Assembly: GCA_031002005.1 (NCBI GenBank)
Contig: JARYHS010011408.1
Coordinates: 219,335,473-219,399,472 of the forward strand
From: Vandiemenella viatica
Taxonomy: Eukaryota > Arthropoda > Insecta > Orthoptera > Morabidae
Direction of reading: 5' to 3'
DNA length: 64,000 bases
Shown here: positions 44,440 through 56,783 of the stretch, piece by piece
Layout: each line of letters begins with the position of its first letter
Numbering within the stretch: the stretch's first letter is position 1
Program-made: the position numbers and the translations under genes
The notes under the pieces: model-generated
What the model was told of the DNA's origin: nothing
The model's input: the letters and a program-made list of their open reading frames with translations, nothing else
The model's database searches: none

Positions 44440-46019
44440 TGTACACCAGGTGGCGTGGCAGCACTAGTTCTTCCCCCGGCATCCCAGATCGCCGAAGTCT
44501 TCCCTGCACCTAAAGAAATAATAGAAAACGTTCAGAGAGCAATATCTTGATTCTTGAGCCAAGGTGAAATATTCAAAATTAACTTCCAGACACTAACCCT
44601 GCCAAAACTAAGAGGAGGCTTGGGTTTAATGGACGCAAGAATCAAAGCAAACGCGATGCTCATACAAGCAATGAGAAAAATTTATGAAAACAAAGAAATC
44701 ATTACGGCTCAACTACTGGAACACTACAAATCAGTGAGTATGATTCTTGAGTCAAGGTGAAATATTCAAAATTAACTTCCAGACACTAACCCTGCCAAAA
44801 GTAAGAGGAGGTTTGGGTTTAATGGACGCAAGAATCAAAGCAAACGCGATGCTCATACAAGCAATGAGAAAAATTTATGAAAACAAAGAAATCATTACGG
44901 CTCAACTACTGGAACACTACAAATCAGTGAGTACAACGGCACCTGTGGGGATCGTCCACATCAATAAATCATTCCATCATATCAGGTTTTATTTCCTCGA
45001 ATGCAGTTACTTCATAGCAGTACGAAAGGACAACTTCCCCAAGAATTCCAAAGAGATATACCCAATCTTGACGGCTCATAAACGTATCAACAAATAGAAA
45101 ATAAATACCCGGATATTAACTGGAAAAACGTGTGGAGAAACATTTTCAATTGGACAATTCCATCTGATAACTAAAGCCTGTGGTAAAAAGTAGTCAACGA
45201 GACCCTGGCTACCAACGAGAAGCTACTTCGCATACATCTTAAGGCAACCGATAGATGTGACACTTGTGGGAACACAGATACCCTTATACTCGTACACCGT
45301 TTTTATTGTGAAAAAGCGGAATCAATCTGGATGTGGACAAAACATGTGGCAGCTTACAAAAACCGCCCGGGGTAGCACTAAGTACAATTCTAGCAAACCC
45401 GAATATCAAGATTACCCCTCCAGAAAAACACAATTGTTTAGTATGGATCCTAAGCCACTCAATGCATGATATATTGCAGAAGATATCCCAGAATTTTGAA
45501 CAATACCTATCAATGCTCAAAATAAAACAATGGAGTCTAAAGGAAACTGCGATTTGGATGTGATACTCAAAAACAGAAAGAACACCAGCTAAAGTAACAA
45601 CAACAAAAAAACAAAAACAAAAACAAAAAAACCTTCAGAGTCGATACACCTGATTACATAATTAAATACTGAAAAAATTATTCCTCATAAATGTATATTT
45701 TCATGTTCTCGACCAATTAATGACAAGAAAAGGGCTACAGTTTGTGGATTCACCACGACATCGGAAGAGAGTAACAAGAGCTGACCAGCGTACGAAGGTT
45801 TTGGGCTCCCGTTAGTTTGAGATGCCCGTTTGGGAATGGTGGACATTGGATGAGGATGTGTGTTTATAATGGAAAGGGGAATGAACTGTTGTTGTTAATT
45901 TTATAGATGAAGTGTTATTATGTAAATTGTTACTGTCTTATGCTGGTTTTCATATGTATGTTTTCTCGCAAGTTGGCACGGTTAATGATTTACAATAAAG
46001 TTTTGTTGGGGAAAAAAAA
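44440..46019 (+). mobile_element. LINE RT C-terminal region with zf-RVT-like domain
   Basis: Frameshifted. ALVLPPASQIAEVFPAPKEI then IIENVQRAIS, then LTLPKLRGGLGLMDARIKAN twice (see the 193-bp duplication). Further on, VVNETLATNEKLLRIHLKAT and DRCDTCGNTDTLIHRFYCEK give the Cys/His pattern of the zf-RVT domain found after the RT in several LINE clades. AATAAAG at 45994 precedes a short A run (46012-46019), which fits a genuine 3' end. Confidence 0.75.
44548..44933 (+). repeat. Two 193-bp tandem copies within the LINE
   Basis: TGATTCTTGAGCCAAGGTGA at 44548 and TGATTCTTGAGTCAAGGTGA at 44741 start copies that match over 193 bp with about four differences. 193 is not a multiple of three, so the duplication itself shifts the frame. 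Confidence 0.85.
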
Positions 46020-46021
46020 CG

Positions 46022-46210
46022 CCATCTAACTTCTTCCTTTGTGAATACATTAAGGACATTGTTTACGTACCCCCACTACCAAAAACGATAGAAGATCTGA
46101 AGGAAGGGTCAGTGATGCATTGATGAACATTGACGCTATCATGCCACAAAATGTGTGGATTGAATTGAACTACCGCGTAGACGTATGTCGTGTGACCAAG
46201 GGACACACTT
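46022..46210 (+). pseudogene. Mariner-like transposase C-terminus
   Basis: SNFFLCEYIKDIVYVPPLPK and TIEDLKE, then after a one-base shift ALMNIDAIMPQNVWIELNYR, VDVCRVTKGTHT and a stop. This is the C-terminal end of IS630/Tc1/mariner transposases of the type that ends a few residues after a G.H pattern (in full copies often GGHFEHL). The rest of the gene is missing. Confidence 0.7.
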
Positions 46211-46343
46211 AGAACATTTGTAGAGTGAGCATAAAACTTGCATATTTTGTGGTTATTTGCATATAGCAATCATATTTGTAAGTATAATATTGGGTAATAA
46301 ATCGGGTTTTGAAAGTGAATGATTCTTTTTTAGTAACCCTGTA

Positions 46344-48300
46344 TAATGGATGACCGAACTCTCTGGACCTTTTCCACAAACCGATATAGCTATTGCACAC
46401 CCAGCAAGAATATATAATCACGCAAACATTGAAATTTTACGCTATTTGGAAATCAACGTTCTTCCCGTGTGATTCCACGTGAATAACAAATGAAAATCCT
46501 TTAAAAGTGTTGAACTTTATAAATTGCACAGAAAGATGTTCGAAACGTCGTCCCCACACATCATGACGTGGCGACACCCGGACAGCCAAGAACCAACTGA
46601 CTCTGGCCGCGGAAGCCTATGATTACATGTTGACATTCATTTTTAAATAGCAGCGACAGAAATACTCTTCAATATTGGGAAAGTTGGAACGAATACTCAT
46701 GAAAGTTTCACTTATCTCTGTAATGTATTTCGAAATCAGAACTAAAATCTGATTTTTTTGTTTGTTTGAGTGTGTGTGTGTGTGTGTATGTGTGTGTGTG
46801 TGTGCAAGGTCTTTATCAACAACTAACTAATTATCCTGTTTCATAAAAAAAAACGATGACGAATCTACAAACCTAGACAACAATGCATTATAAACTGCAA
46901 TTCTCTTGTGGAGGTTTTCGAATCCAGAACTAATTCTGTTACAATAATACCTAAAGAAAAAAATCTATTTGAATAGATACTGATGTGTTAAAACAATTGC
47001 AATAAATATGAAGTAGAAACTGCCAGCGAGACTAATAGCGAATTTTATATTCCTCATACTTCTTAAAATTTCCTGTTCCTGTTTATTAAGTAGACGATAT
47101 CGCATAAAATTTCTATTCTCATACCACCATGCGAAATTTTCTGAGGAGATTTGCGTTTGAAAATGAAATGGTGCTTAGTGCGCAATACAAAGATAAAAGA
47201 AAATGCTATCTAGAAATCCCCAGGGAATTCCCCATTGCCATTTCAGGTCACCAAAAGGCAAAAAAATGAAAGCTGTTACCTGTCAGCTTGCTTTCCTTAT
47301 GTGAATATTTGCTGCCTCACGGCAATAGTCAGTATTTCCTCCTGAGACAGGCAAGCCGAAGAACATACGAACATTGTTCCCAACGAGCTGGAGTGCTTTT
47401 GACGCAGGTACTATTGTAATTAGACACGGATATCTCTTCGTCCTTGGAAACATCCTTCCTCTGCGACCCACACTGCCATGTTATTAAAGGAAGGTTACAA
47501 GACAATAAAGTTACTCAAATGCGCAGTACAATCAGGTGTATCGACTTCCTCGTCTCTGAGTTTACGGCGGTCGATAAAGTCCTTCCTCAGCCTCGCTTAT
47601 TGTTTCCTCCGGACCTTGAAGATGACTCGACAATGAAGAAGTCCCACTTCCTGGGACAGACCTTACACGTTTGAAGTGCCGCCTCCACATTTACATGTAA
47701 CAGCTAGCCGGCTACGGCGACAGCGGGTTTCCTCTCTTCTTACTCAACTCTGGGCGCACCTGTTACTATATGTGAAGCTCATACATCGTGTAGCAAACTC
47801 ACCATCATCCGGTTTGATTTTAATGAAGAATGTGTTACACAAATTATGCTCGATTATCTTGTTGCTACTTCTTTCTGTATGATAATTGAGTCCATTTTCT
47901 CATGGTAACAAGTCTCGTATGATCTTCATAATTGACACTTGTGGCTGCTCGAGTAAATGCCGATTAACAATAGAGATCAAGGTACGATCAGGTCAGAACA
48001 GCTCACAATCCACGATTTCGCCAGTAGCCGGTCAATACAGGTCAAATAAGTCTTTTTAAGAAATAAATAAAGAATTTCACTTTTATAAATTGTTTTATAA
48101 CTGTTTAAACCTTACATTTTTTACGTTTAGTTTAGAAAAATATTTTATTGTACTACAAAAAACTAAAAGGAAATTGAATAGAATTCGCAATATTTTCGAC
48201 AGGAATTATACAAAAGTAAATTACCAATGCGAAAATTTCGCAAATAATATAATTAGCAAACCGGAATACGACTAATCTGACCAAAACACACACCATCTCT
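46344..48300. other. No gene recognised; (TG)n at 46770-46804
   Basis: AT-rich. A TG dinucleotide run with one TA interruption is at 46770-46804. Frames at 47283-47471, 47444-47674 and 47676-47882 sit in a GC-richer patch (47280-47800) but match no family I know. An exon is possible but not supportable. Confidence 0.4.
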
Positions 48301-48540
48301 GAAATTCGTGGTGCTGTTATCTAGGGGTAATACGATTATAACCCGTACGAAAAATTCGTTTACATAGGAATCGTATATCAAAACAAAACTGTTTCTTTAA
48401 CGGAAAAATATCCGAAGGGCTCCTTATTGTAGCAAACACCCACAGTTTACCGATATCTCTATGATATTTGGTGCTGCTATCTAACTGTAAAGAGATCAAA
48501 CCTTACCGACCGGAGCAAAGCCTAGTGAATTGGCTCTTAA
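48301..48540. repeat. Diverged direct repeat, 160-bp spacing
   Basis: GTGGTGCTGTTATCTAGGGG (48308) and TTTGGTGCTGCTATCTAACT (48468) begin similar stretches that go on to RTACGA/CTTACCG blocks. The second leads into CCGACCGGAGCAAAGCCTAG, resembling a dispersed-repeat end. Confidence 0.4.
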
Positions 48541-50549
48541 CTATCTCATACGCGTGGCCTTAATAGTTATTACTTTTTCCCTTTATGAGTTGAATGTCGG
48601 TAAGTTCCTTTCTTAATTTATGGTGTTACCAAAGTGGAGACCTTAATCTTTAAAATGATAACTCATTTGTTGATTTCGATTAGGTATGAATGATGATAAG
48701 TGGCGCATTAAAAAAATTCAACTTTTATAAATAATACATGCGATACTGCTATTTGTTTCGCAATATTTTCGGGCAACAGTTTTTTGTAAAATGAATGGCA
48801 GTATTTCTTATGCGTAAAATCAGAATTCTCTGAAATCCCTAAAAAGCTCTATAAGACGTTCATCGTCCAGTATTATTTGATCTCATTGCCGAACGTTCAC
48901 GCTAGTGGTTGGATCAGCTCTTGACCGTTGTTGATCGGTGGCGACGCGACCTTCCGATCGACCTGGCTTGCTCTGACCTGACCTGACCGAGCAATGAATT
49001 ACGTGTGTAACGATTTTGATCGTTGCGCTGACCTGACTTGTTGTCTGTTGTGAACCGGTCTTAATTAGTGCTTTAATACCCAGCTCTACGTCTCGTGTAT
49101 GGGATTGTGACCAGATGTTAGAAATGATTATTTAAGAAATATTCTTTTCGGGTCGTGGTCCATTTAACTTGGAAGATCATTTGGTATTCCAGAATTATTT
49201 AAAATGAATCACACTACTTCGGTATTCTGTTTACGTAAGACATATGTCGTGTCTTGTTCTTATCTTTTTTGCGATAATAGAAAAAAAAATCATTCACTAG
49301 AGCTGATCCATAGTGAAGAAGTACTGACAGAATTTACACGCCAACTTGAAATTTGTAGAAAGTCATGAAGCTGTCTAGCGATATTGTATTTCCACCACTC
49401 CAACGGCAAAACAATGAGAGCACTGAAAACTGCAGCTGGTGACACTTTTCTTGTTTTGGTTTCTCAGGAGCTGCCGTTGACGATGGGAAAAGTGCATCTC
49501 TGCAGCCTTAAACGCCCTCGGTCCAGACGACTTAATGGCTCACTTAGCATGGCGGTAACTGACGGCCACAGATTAAAGTCTCGTTAAGGCTCCAGGCTGT
49601 GGTGTGAAGAACATCAGGTTAAGAAAAGAATATCTTTTCACTCGTTGAATAAACTACTAATGATCATTCAACTTCTCTCCACCCAGATGCCAGAGTAACT
49701 TGTTATTTTTTAAATCTGTAAGAGCTCTTTTTAAATAACAGAACATCTCAACGAAAATTTGTGACCAAACCATGCGAAATTATAGACCACAAATGTTGTT
49801 GATATTATTCGACGTTTAGTCTTTACAGGCGGCATCTACAGTATTCCAAAACCCATTCAGTGAAGGAAAAAGAGTGTCAATGTAAAATATTTCCATACCA
49901 CGAAGTTCTTACCTTCTAACAACATTACATATTTGTCAACGAATTCCAACCTTTACTCATAGTTTACCAAGGTGAAATATTATTTCCCGAGCGTTCTGCA
50001 TTTTTTGTAAACGCAAAAATTCTTTGATAATTAGAACAATGTCTTTGAATTTCGAGATATAATTTGAAAAAAAACTGTCGTACTCATTTTTTATTCTTCT
50101 TCTTCTTTCTCTGTACAAGTTTAAACCTTGTTATGATTTAATCGAGAAGCCAGCATCGTTTTATTGGTTGACTTAATTACTTTCTATGAAGTAAAAAAGG
50201 GTATTTTGTAATTCTTTGCTGGTGATTTTTACCACGCTGCTTCAGTAACGTTACATGTTCTGCCTGAAATGGTTTGATCTGAAACGTCTTCAACACATCT
50301 TTACATTCTTGTGAGGCTATTCAATACGCCCCGGTTTTTTATTTTGAAATTTCGATTGCTATTAAAATTTTTGAATTCGTGCTTTTGATGTAGAGTGCCC
50401 ACTTCCGTAGATTGACGGAAGTCGTATCAAGGCAATATAAAAATGTATTTCATCTGTTTGATTCAGTAGTTTGCCGAGACAGTAGGGTAAAGTTGATATT
50501 TTGAAGATAGAAATGTCTACTTACCTCCCCCAGCTAAGAGTATTCGTGT
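48541..50549. other. No gene recognised
   Basis: Near 48978-49045 CTGACCTGACCTGACC repetition is the only structure. A 67-codon frame at 49384-49587 has no family. Otherwise AT-rich. Confidence 0.45.
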
Positions 50550-50551
50550 CT

Positions 50552-50797
50552 TTTTTTTATCTGCTTAACGTCTCTCTAACATCGAGGTCTTTAGAGACGG
50601 GAAAGGAGGGGTGGGGGTGGGGTCAAGGAATGGGAAGGAATTCGGCCATGGCCTTTTGAAGGAAGCATCCCGGCATTTGCCTAGAGTGATTTGGGAAACC
50701 ATGGAAAACCAAGTCTGGATGCCCTGACGGGAATTCGAACCGCCGTCCTCCTGAATGCGAGGCCAGAACGCTAGCCGTTACACCACCTCGCTTTGAG
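50552..50797 (-). mobile_element. SINE family A, near full-length
   Basis: Minus-strand copy with head GAGGTGGTGTAACGGCTAGC, B box GGTTCGAATTCCCG, body TTTTCCATGGTTTCCCAAAT, AGGCAAATGCCGGGATGCTT and 3' end AGACCTCGATGTTAGAGAGA. The A-tail is only 7 nt, in contrast to the 46-nt tail of the otherwise similar copy at 2104. Confidence 0.85.
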
Positions 50798-52394
50798 TAT
50801 TCCTGTTGTTCACAAACAAAATTGTATTTATTTTTAATGTAAACATACCAATGAATAATTTAAAGTGCTTACATCTTTTTGATGAGCTTAATTAAGTTTT
50901 ATTTTCTTTAATAAGCTTTTATATTCATTCGTAGGGATGATTTCCCATGAGATGTTACTTAAAATATATTCGAAAAGATTCTGCTGTTTGAAGAACATAT
51001 TCTCATATTACCATGACAATTTCTAAAATCATTTACAGTCGTTCGGATTTTCATTTTTTAACTTAGTATCTTTCAAACGTTAAGTATATGATACGCAAAT
51101 TTATATGGTAAGAGGACCACGAATTCTTTTCAACTCTGTGTATAATTGCTTTATACTTTTGTACCAAGCTATTTTCTTTTGATATCCTTTCCTTACTGAC
51201 ATATGTTTCCTCTATTGCTCTCTTTATATCTTATGCATCTTGTTCAACATCTTAATCCTATTTTCATTTCTTTCTTACTATAACTTTTTTCTTCACTGTG
51301 AAGGCTCTAAAAGCATTGGTATTATTGTTATCTATTCTTTTCTGGTACAGCTAAACTACAGTGAAATTTCTCTATAGACGTAATTGGAAAGTATGTTCTT
51401 TGGTGAATGATAGCATTTTGTTGTTTTGAGTCAGCTTGGCTGTATTATACGTGTATAATGTACACGTTATGGTTAGTGAAAAAAAGAAACAGAACAAATT
51501 TGGACAACTTAATTCCAGGACCTCAAAATGCTGGTGCATACAATACCACATCTACTAACTACAACGTGTCTAATTTTGACCTGAGGTTCTTTGCTTTCCC
51601 ATGAAAAATTGTTATTCCTTTACATTTCATTCACAATACTCGAGATTAGTTAATTGTTGACAGCAAAACCAATTATTTTGCACCACTGGTATTGTGTAGA
51701 GGACATGCATCACGCTAGTTTACAAGTGTATTTAAATATAAAAATATACTTCATCATTTGTAATAAATTTTATGTATCTTAGATATTAATTGGAATTTAG
51801 GATTATCTTTGGCAGGAAGGAGACCCGACTTATTAGGATGGACACAGAAAAAAATTATGGCCGATTTGAACGGTAACAGCTAGAAAAGAGCTGCGAAAAT
51901 TATTATGCAAATAGTTTGGCTTCAAATGTGAGAAAATTGAATTATATAAAAGTAGTTACAGCTGCGGACAAGGAAAAAGATATGTTTATGTAAAAATTAC
52001 GCTGAGTTTAATATTTGGTCAGAGAATTGATATAAGAGAAATAAACAAGATAAAATGTAAAAAGAGGAAATATCTAAGATATAAAATTATAGCCGAAAAA
52101 GTAATCTGACTACAACAAGATGATGAAAGATCATTTCTGATGGAAGCAGCTATAAAAGTCAATTAATGTATGAGTAATTTAAAACTGCGTTGAGACCCGG
52201 CATCAGATAGTAAACGGTTTATAGTTACTTAAAAGTTGCAAATATACAGCTCTTCCAGAAGGAGAAGGTAATAATTACATATTTATTTTCTTCAACGATC
52301 CACCTACGAATATCCTTGATTAGAAAACAGTAAATACAGTGTTCATAGAACACTACGGTAAGCACTGCACCTTTAATGTTGATTCCACAGTAGT
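50798..52394. other. No gene seen
   Basis: AT-rich, no repeat or coding similarity that I can support. A 65-codon frame at 51407-51604 is unremarkable. Confidence 0.5.
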
Positions 52395-52640
52395 GGCATA
52401 TAAATTGCGACCGTACTGGAGGCGTTGCTGGCGGTGAAGTGAATCAGCGAGTTTGTGTGGGGCAGTCGGTCGGGTCTTGCAGTAACTCTGCTGCATTCAA
52501 GGCCGACCAGTGAGATGTACGGAGCTGCATACCGCGCAGGGGCTACACGAGCACAGCCGTCGCGCCGCCGTGTAAACAGAAAACAGAGCGGCTGCTTTGA
52601 GTGTACAGACAGCCCAAAGTAAAGCAAATTCATTATCACG
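52395..52640. promoter_or_regulatory. GC-rich island with upstream TATA-like box
   Basis: CATATAAATTGCG (about 52397) precedes a 220-bp CpG-containing stretch (CGTCGCGCCGCCGTG near 52558). The arrangement could be a plus-strand promoter with first exon, or an LTR. No coding exon follows that I can recognise. Confidence 0.25.
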
Positions 52641-52869
52641 CTCTGTTTAGCTCCGCTGTCTCTCTTTTGTGTATCTAAGCAGCATTAATCGTTTACCAAT
52701 TCCCAGTCCTACTACCATTTCTGGGATCCAGCAAAAGTGTTGGTAATGTGTTTAACATTTTTCGGAAGATTCCCAAACCATAACTATAAAATTTCGCACT
52801 AATTATTATGAGTGTTGAAAGTCCGAGAAACAATATTTATTTTTTAATTAATTAATTTTATTTGCGATG
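52641..52869. other. No gene seen
   Basis: AT-rich spacer. Confidence 0.45.
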
Positions 52870-53280
52870 GAGCACGTCCAAGTAATAATTTTCCGACACC
52901 TACTTTTCCTTATGACGAATTTTTAATTTAAATTATTTCAATATTTGAGGCAACTTTTACAGAATAATCCTCTTACTTACAGAAGAAAATTTTTCCTACT
53001 CCTGTGCACCAGAAATTAAACGTTAGTTATGACGGCCACTGCGATCCTTCCACGTACTACTCCTGTTTCTTCTATGTATTCATAGCTCATCGGAAATATT
53101 TACCCTGCACGCTCCCAGAACTCTCTTCAACCGCTTCCTGTCTTCAAATGACTACCGTCCTGACTCTTTTCAGTTACTGATTGAGTTGTGTGATAATTTC
53201 AATTAAAAAAATCAAGCTGCTCTCTTTTGCAACCCCTTCAACTTATGAGTTACACCTTTCGGCATATCGCTGACTTCAGA
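52870..53280 (-). mobile_element. Jockey/CR1-group LINE, old fragment (copy 4)
   Basis: On the minus strand GAAGACAGGAAGCGGTTGAA then GAGAGTTCTGGGAGCGTGCA aligns with GAAGACAGGAAGAGAGTGAA then GAGAGTCATGGGAGTGTACA of copy 1. Upstream TTGCAAAAGAGAGCAGC and downstream ACGTGGAAGGA and TAATTTCTGGTGCACAGGAG keep the order. Strongly diverged, with no open frame. Confidence 0.6.
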
Positions 53281-54615
53281 ATTCTTTTACATAAACTTTT
53301 ACTTCTCTCTTTGGTCTGTTAACAACGATTAAAAATAATTCTACAGCTTTCTATTTACTTTATTGAGATCTACTGCCAGGGTGGAAATAATCGACATTAT
53401 TTTATACTAAGATGTATTTCCACGTTCTTCAGTCCGGATATAATTCCGTTCTTATCCCTTGAAATTAACTTTTATACTGTACCTGGAATTATTTCACGGT
53501 ATCACCTTTTAAATAAAATCAGTAATACTCTAACATCTTTCTAGAATTCTTCCTGTATTATTCCACACTATACATAACTTTACACAGTATGAACAATTAA
53601 CATTTCACAACTTCAGTAACATCATCAACGTTTTCTTTGGCTACAGCCATACATATGTATTTATAATTCAATATTCTTTTGTAGCTCGGCGTCATCTCTC
53701 TACCTACACCATTTCCATTTTCACATCGTACCGTTTTTATTCAGTCCATTTCCATTCCATTAATACATTCTTCTCCATACAAAAATTCCACATTGTTCTT
53801 ACTTTATCTCTCTGACCACCAATCGTATTTTTTCCTTGTTGTCAAAGATTCTTAACAAAAACATCTTATTATTGTTTTAGATATCACTTCATTTTTATTA
53901 TTTGAAAATTAAATATTATTCATCTCACTTTTTTAACATTTTACGTTACAACGTGGCGTATGACCGTTACAAACTCCACTACCCATTCAGTAATGGCTCC
54001 GAGATAGTCAAAAAAGGGTTTCTATGAGGCTTTCAAGTATGGTAAGAAGATACTTCTGGAAAATACACTTCCCGAATACATAAACCCCCCCCCCCATGCC
54101 TTATAGAAACCAGCTCATGGTAAACATGACAAGAAATTTTTCTTTATATCATCTGCTAACAATGACGCATGGTTATGACATACGCTGATAGCTAAATGCG
54201 TCAGAAAACTTCAGTTCCTGCAGGAATTATGTGGAATGTGATAATGGATCTTCAAGAAAAGACCATAATATCAGAGAAAAATGTCAAAATCCCCGCATTA
54301 CCTGGTAACACAGACAAATTAGGGAACTGGTTGTCACTCCTAACACTGAATCAATGACGATGTGCTTGCCACAAAGGAATCACTTATGAAACCGAACAGA
54401 GTTCACAGCCCTAACGAAGCCTATGCGAATGAAGAATTACAACAGTGGTAATGCATCTGTTTTGATCAATCGTAATGAAAAAATATCCGACTCCTGTTTT
54501 TACATGAGAATTCTATATACTAGTCCTTCGAGTCGATTGGAGCACAAGAGCAAGAAACTAACTGAAAAAATAAAACTCTAAATTCATCCCTAATCATTCA
54601 TTTATTAACATGATA
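53281..54615. other. No gene seen
   Basis: AT-rich and pyrimidine-biased on the plus strand between 53600 and 53900; a run of 12-13 C near 54086. No recognisable elements. Confidence 0.45.
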
Positions 54616-54715
54616 TTAGGGATTAGAATGGATAGGAGGAATCCTTATCTCCCAGTAGGACACCCTGTCCCACAAAATATTTGTGTCACTATGAATGTAA
54701 ATGCACATACATTCT
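54616..54715 (+). mobile_element. Old 3' end of the (TGTAGA)n-tailed LINE
   Basis: GGGATTAGAATGGATAGGAG, GACACCCTGTCCCACAAAAT and GTGTCACTATGAATGTAAAT align with the 3' UTR and tail of the LINE at 25135 (reverse complement). Coding sequence upstream is no longer recognisable. Confidence 0.55.
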
Positions 54716-56239
54716 CTGTTTCATTAAGTTCTTAACAAATTTTATTTCTTGGGACATATAATATTCCAGAACATTCATATAGAGAGTTACTAGTACATTC
54801 CCGTTTTCTTGAGCAAAATGTAGGTTAGCTTATAGCGAAAGCTTAATATTGAATGTTGGGTTTTAGTGAAATGTATCACACCGATAAAAAGACTGAACCA
54901 TAGAGCAAAGTAATTTATCCCTTTACGAGTCTTCCTCGGATATTCTTTTTCAGTTGTGTTTTGAAGAAGAATTTATATTTATACCTTTAATTAAAGGATC
55001 AGTATATTTCACTGACTATCATATGTAATCTAGTCTGAGGTGTAGGTACTATAGTTTGTTTCCAGAAGCGCGACACGATCACTTCCTTCATACAATGTGC
55101 GATGATTTAAATTACTATAATTTGTAACATCTATGCAACATAGTTATTCTAACAAGTTAAAAACTCGAAAAATCGTACAATTTCTCACTATAAATTTCTG
55201 ACATGTTTCCTTGCAAGAAAATTAAATCTCAGTAAATTTTAATGTAACGTTTTAAGATATAGGCGAGTCGGCTTATAACAGTAAATCCATTTACTACAAA
55301 TATTTGTAACTGACAGTAACATTGGTTTGACAGAACACAATCCAGTTGTATTGATGAAGTCCCCATGTATCTTCAATTCATTTCAATCAGCTAAGACATT
55401 AAAAAAATCATTATTAGGAAATCAGACAGCTCATTTTGTACTTTTTTTCTAATTAAATCAGAAAACATTAAGGAACAACCTGCAGCGAACGAATCTAAAA
55501 AAAATCTTTATAAGGATCAAGTGTTTTGTTTATTTCTTGATTCTCTAGCATATGAGGATATTCTCTGTTACTTTTACTTTAACATTTCGTTTCTCTGCTG
55601 TATTAAATATAAAAACTTGATCGTAGTATATGTTGCGAAGGTAGAATTAGCTTCCAGATATATGCCTTGCATCACTTGCCTTTTACTGGCGCTATTTAAA
55701 ACAAACACTCACGCATGTCACGGAACAAAAGACATACATGACGAACTGATATCAACGGTGGCTAGCACAGCTGGTATACCATGGTAAAAAATTACTAAAG
55801 CACCTCGGAACTATGTTGATGAAGGACCGAAGTTTGATTTTTAACATACCATTGCTGATTTGAGATTCGAAGCTTATGTAAACATCTTCACGCGGTTATT
55901 GGTTAATTTAATTTTCGGAGAAAGTGTGGAATAGACATAATTTTCGTTGGCTATTTACGAATATATCAGCGGTAAAGAAGCGTCAAGAAACAACAAAAGC
56001 TTTTTTTCACTTTTTTTCCCTTTCCAATCCAGTTATACGCAATAAATTTTTAAATTTGACAGTTTATTCAATGTTTTAACGTCTTAAATTTTTTTTTCCC
56101 CCCCCTCCCCACCCCCCTCAGACAAATCAAGCTACAAGGAAGATGCAGCACTTTTCTTCTCCCAAAATTAATTCTGCTCATCGCAGACACAACTTTCAGC
56201 AGAGGAGAACTTGGGTGTAAACATTTACCTTCAAGCATC
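54716..56239. other. No gene seen
   Basis: AT-rich; an 88-codon hydrophobic frame at 55521-55787 has no family. A C/T-rich tract lies at 56085-56120. Confidence 0.45.
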
Positions 56240-56480
56240 TTCCGCCAGTTCTCTCTGTGTGATGTGGGTGTCTCCGCTTTCACCTGCAGCTGTGCCGCCC
56301 GGCTGGACATAGCGGTGTCTCGCAGTGCTCGTCAAACAGTTGGGCCGCCTCTGTCCACGGCGGGCAAACACGTAAACAGCAGCATCAAAGGGCTGCGCCC
56401 GCCACCTGGGCCACGCCCACGAGGCTGGGCCGTCTGCTCACTGCATTTTAAGACTGCTGCTTCTTACTTCCAGCCATTTC
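56240..56480. promoter_or_regulatory. GC-rich island
   Basis: GCAGCTGTGCCGCCCGGCTG, GGGCTGCGCCCGCCACC and GGGCCACGCCCACGAGG, the last an Sp1/KLF-like CCACGCCC. It could be a promoter region or a GC-rich repeat; the overlapping frames on both strands are not convincing. Confidence 0.25.
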
Positions 56481-56563
56481 TCGTAAATTGATTCAACTTT
56501 TTCCGTGGTTGGTACAAAAGGTTATACGCGGTAGGCATGAGTATTTTTGTTAATACTTCTAGA

Positions 56564-56783
56564 CAGTGGCGCAACAATAGGGTGGCAGGATGGGCAAAAT
56601 ATCACGGGCCTCCAGCCGGAGGGGCCCCAGTCCGTACCTGAACGGGCACCGGCCCTACCAGCCCCTTCAACAAACAGGCCCCCTGCCCATTTTAGCCACC
56701 CAGGAAATAGTACAGCTAAAAAAAAAAGTCGCCCGTAGATTGGGTGCCCCGGTTTGTATCCCCTTCCCCTGGATACGGCACTC
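56564..56783. mobile_element. hAT-like MITE, GC-rich
   Basis: The left end CAGTGGCGCAACAATAGGGT and right end (reverse complement) GAGTGCCGTATCCAGGGGAA resemble CAGTGGCGTA-type ends common among insect hAT-like MITEs. The element is 220 bp and GC-rich with no real coding content. No clear 8-bp duplication. Confidence 0.45.

Larger units (their letters stand above)
44331..46341 (+). mobile_element. Mariner-like element with roughly 105-bp TIRs, interior replaced by a LINE
   Basis: The left end CAGGGTTACTACAAAAGAAT and the reverse complement of the right end CAGGGTTACTAAAAAAGAAT stay aligned for about 105 bp. Both pass through CATTCACTTTCAA and ACTTACAAATATGATTG-like blocks. TA flanks both ends (44329-44330, 46342-46343). 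Only the last 60 or so transposase codons remain (46022-46210). The space between the left TIR and those codons is filled by a LINE (44440-46019). Confidence 0.8.

Noticed and set aside
48930..49050. Nuclear-receptor response elements (AGGTCA half-sites)
   Set aside because: The half-sites come from a short CCTGA pentamer repetition.
52398..52640. Defined promoter with transcription start
   Set aside because: A TATA-like word and GC-rich DNA alone do not establish a start site; kept only as a low-confidence island.
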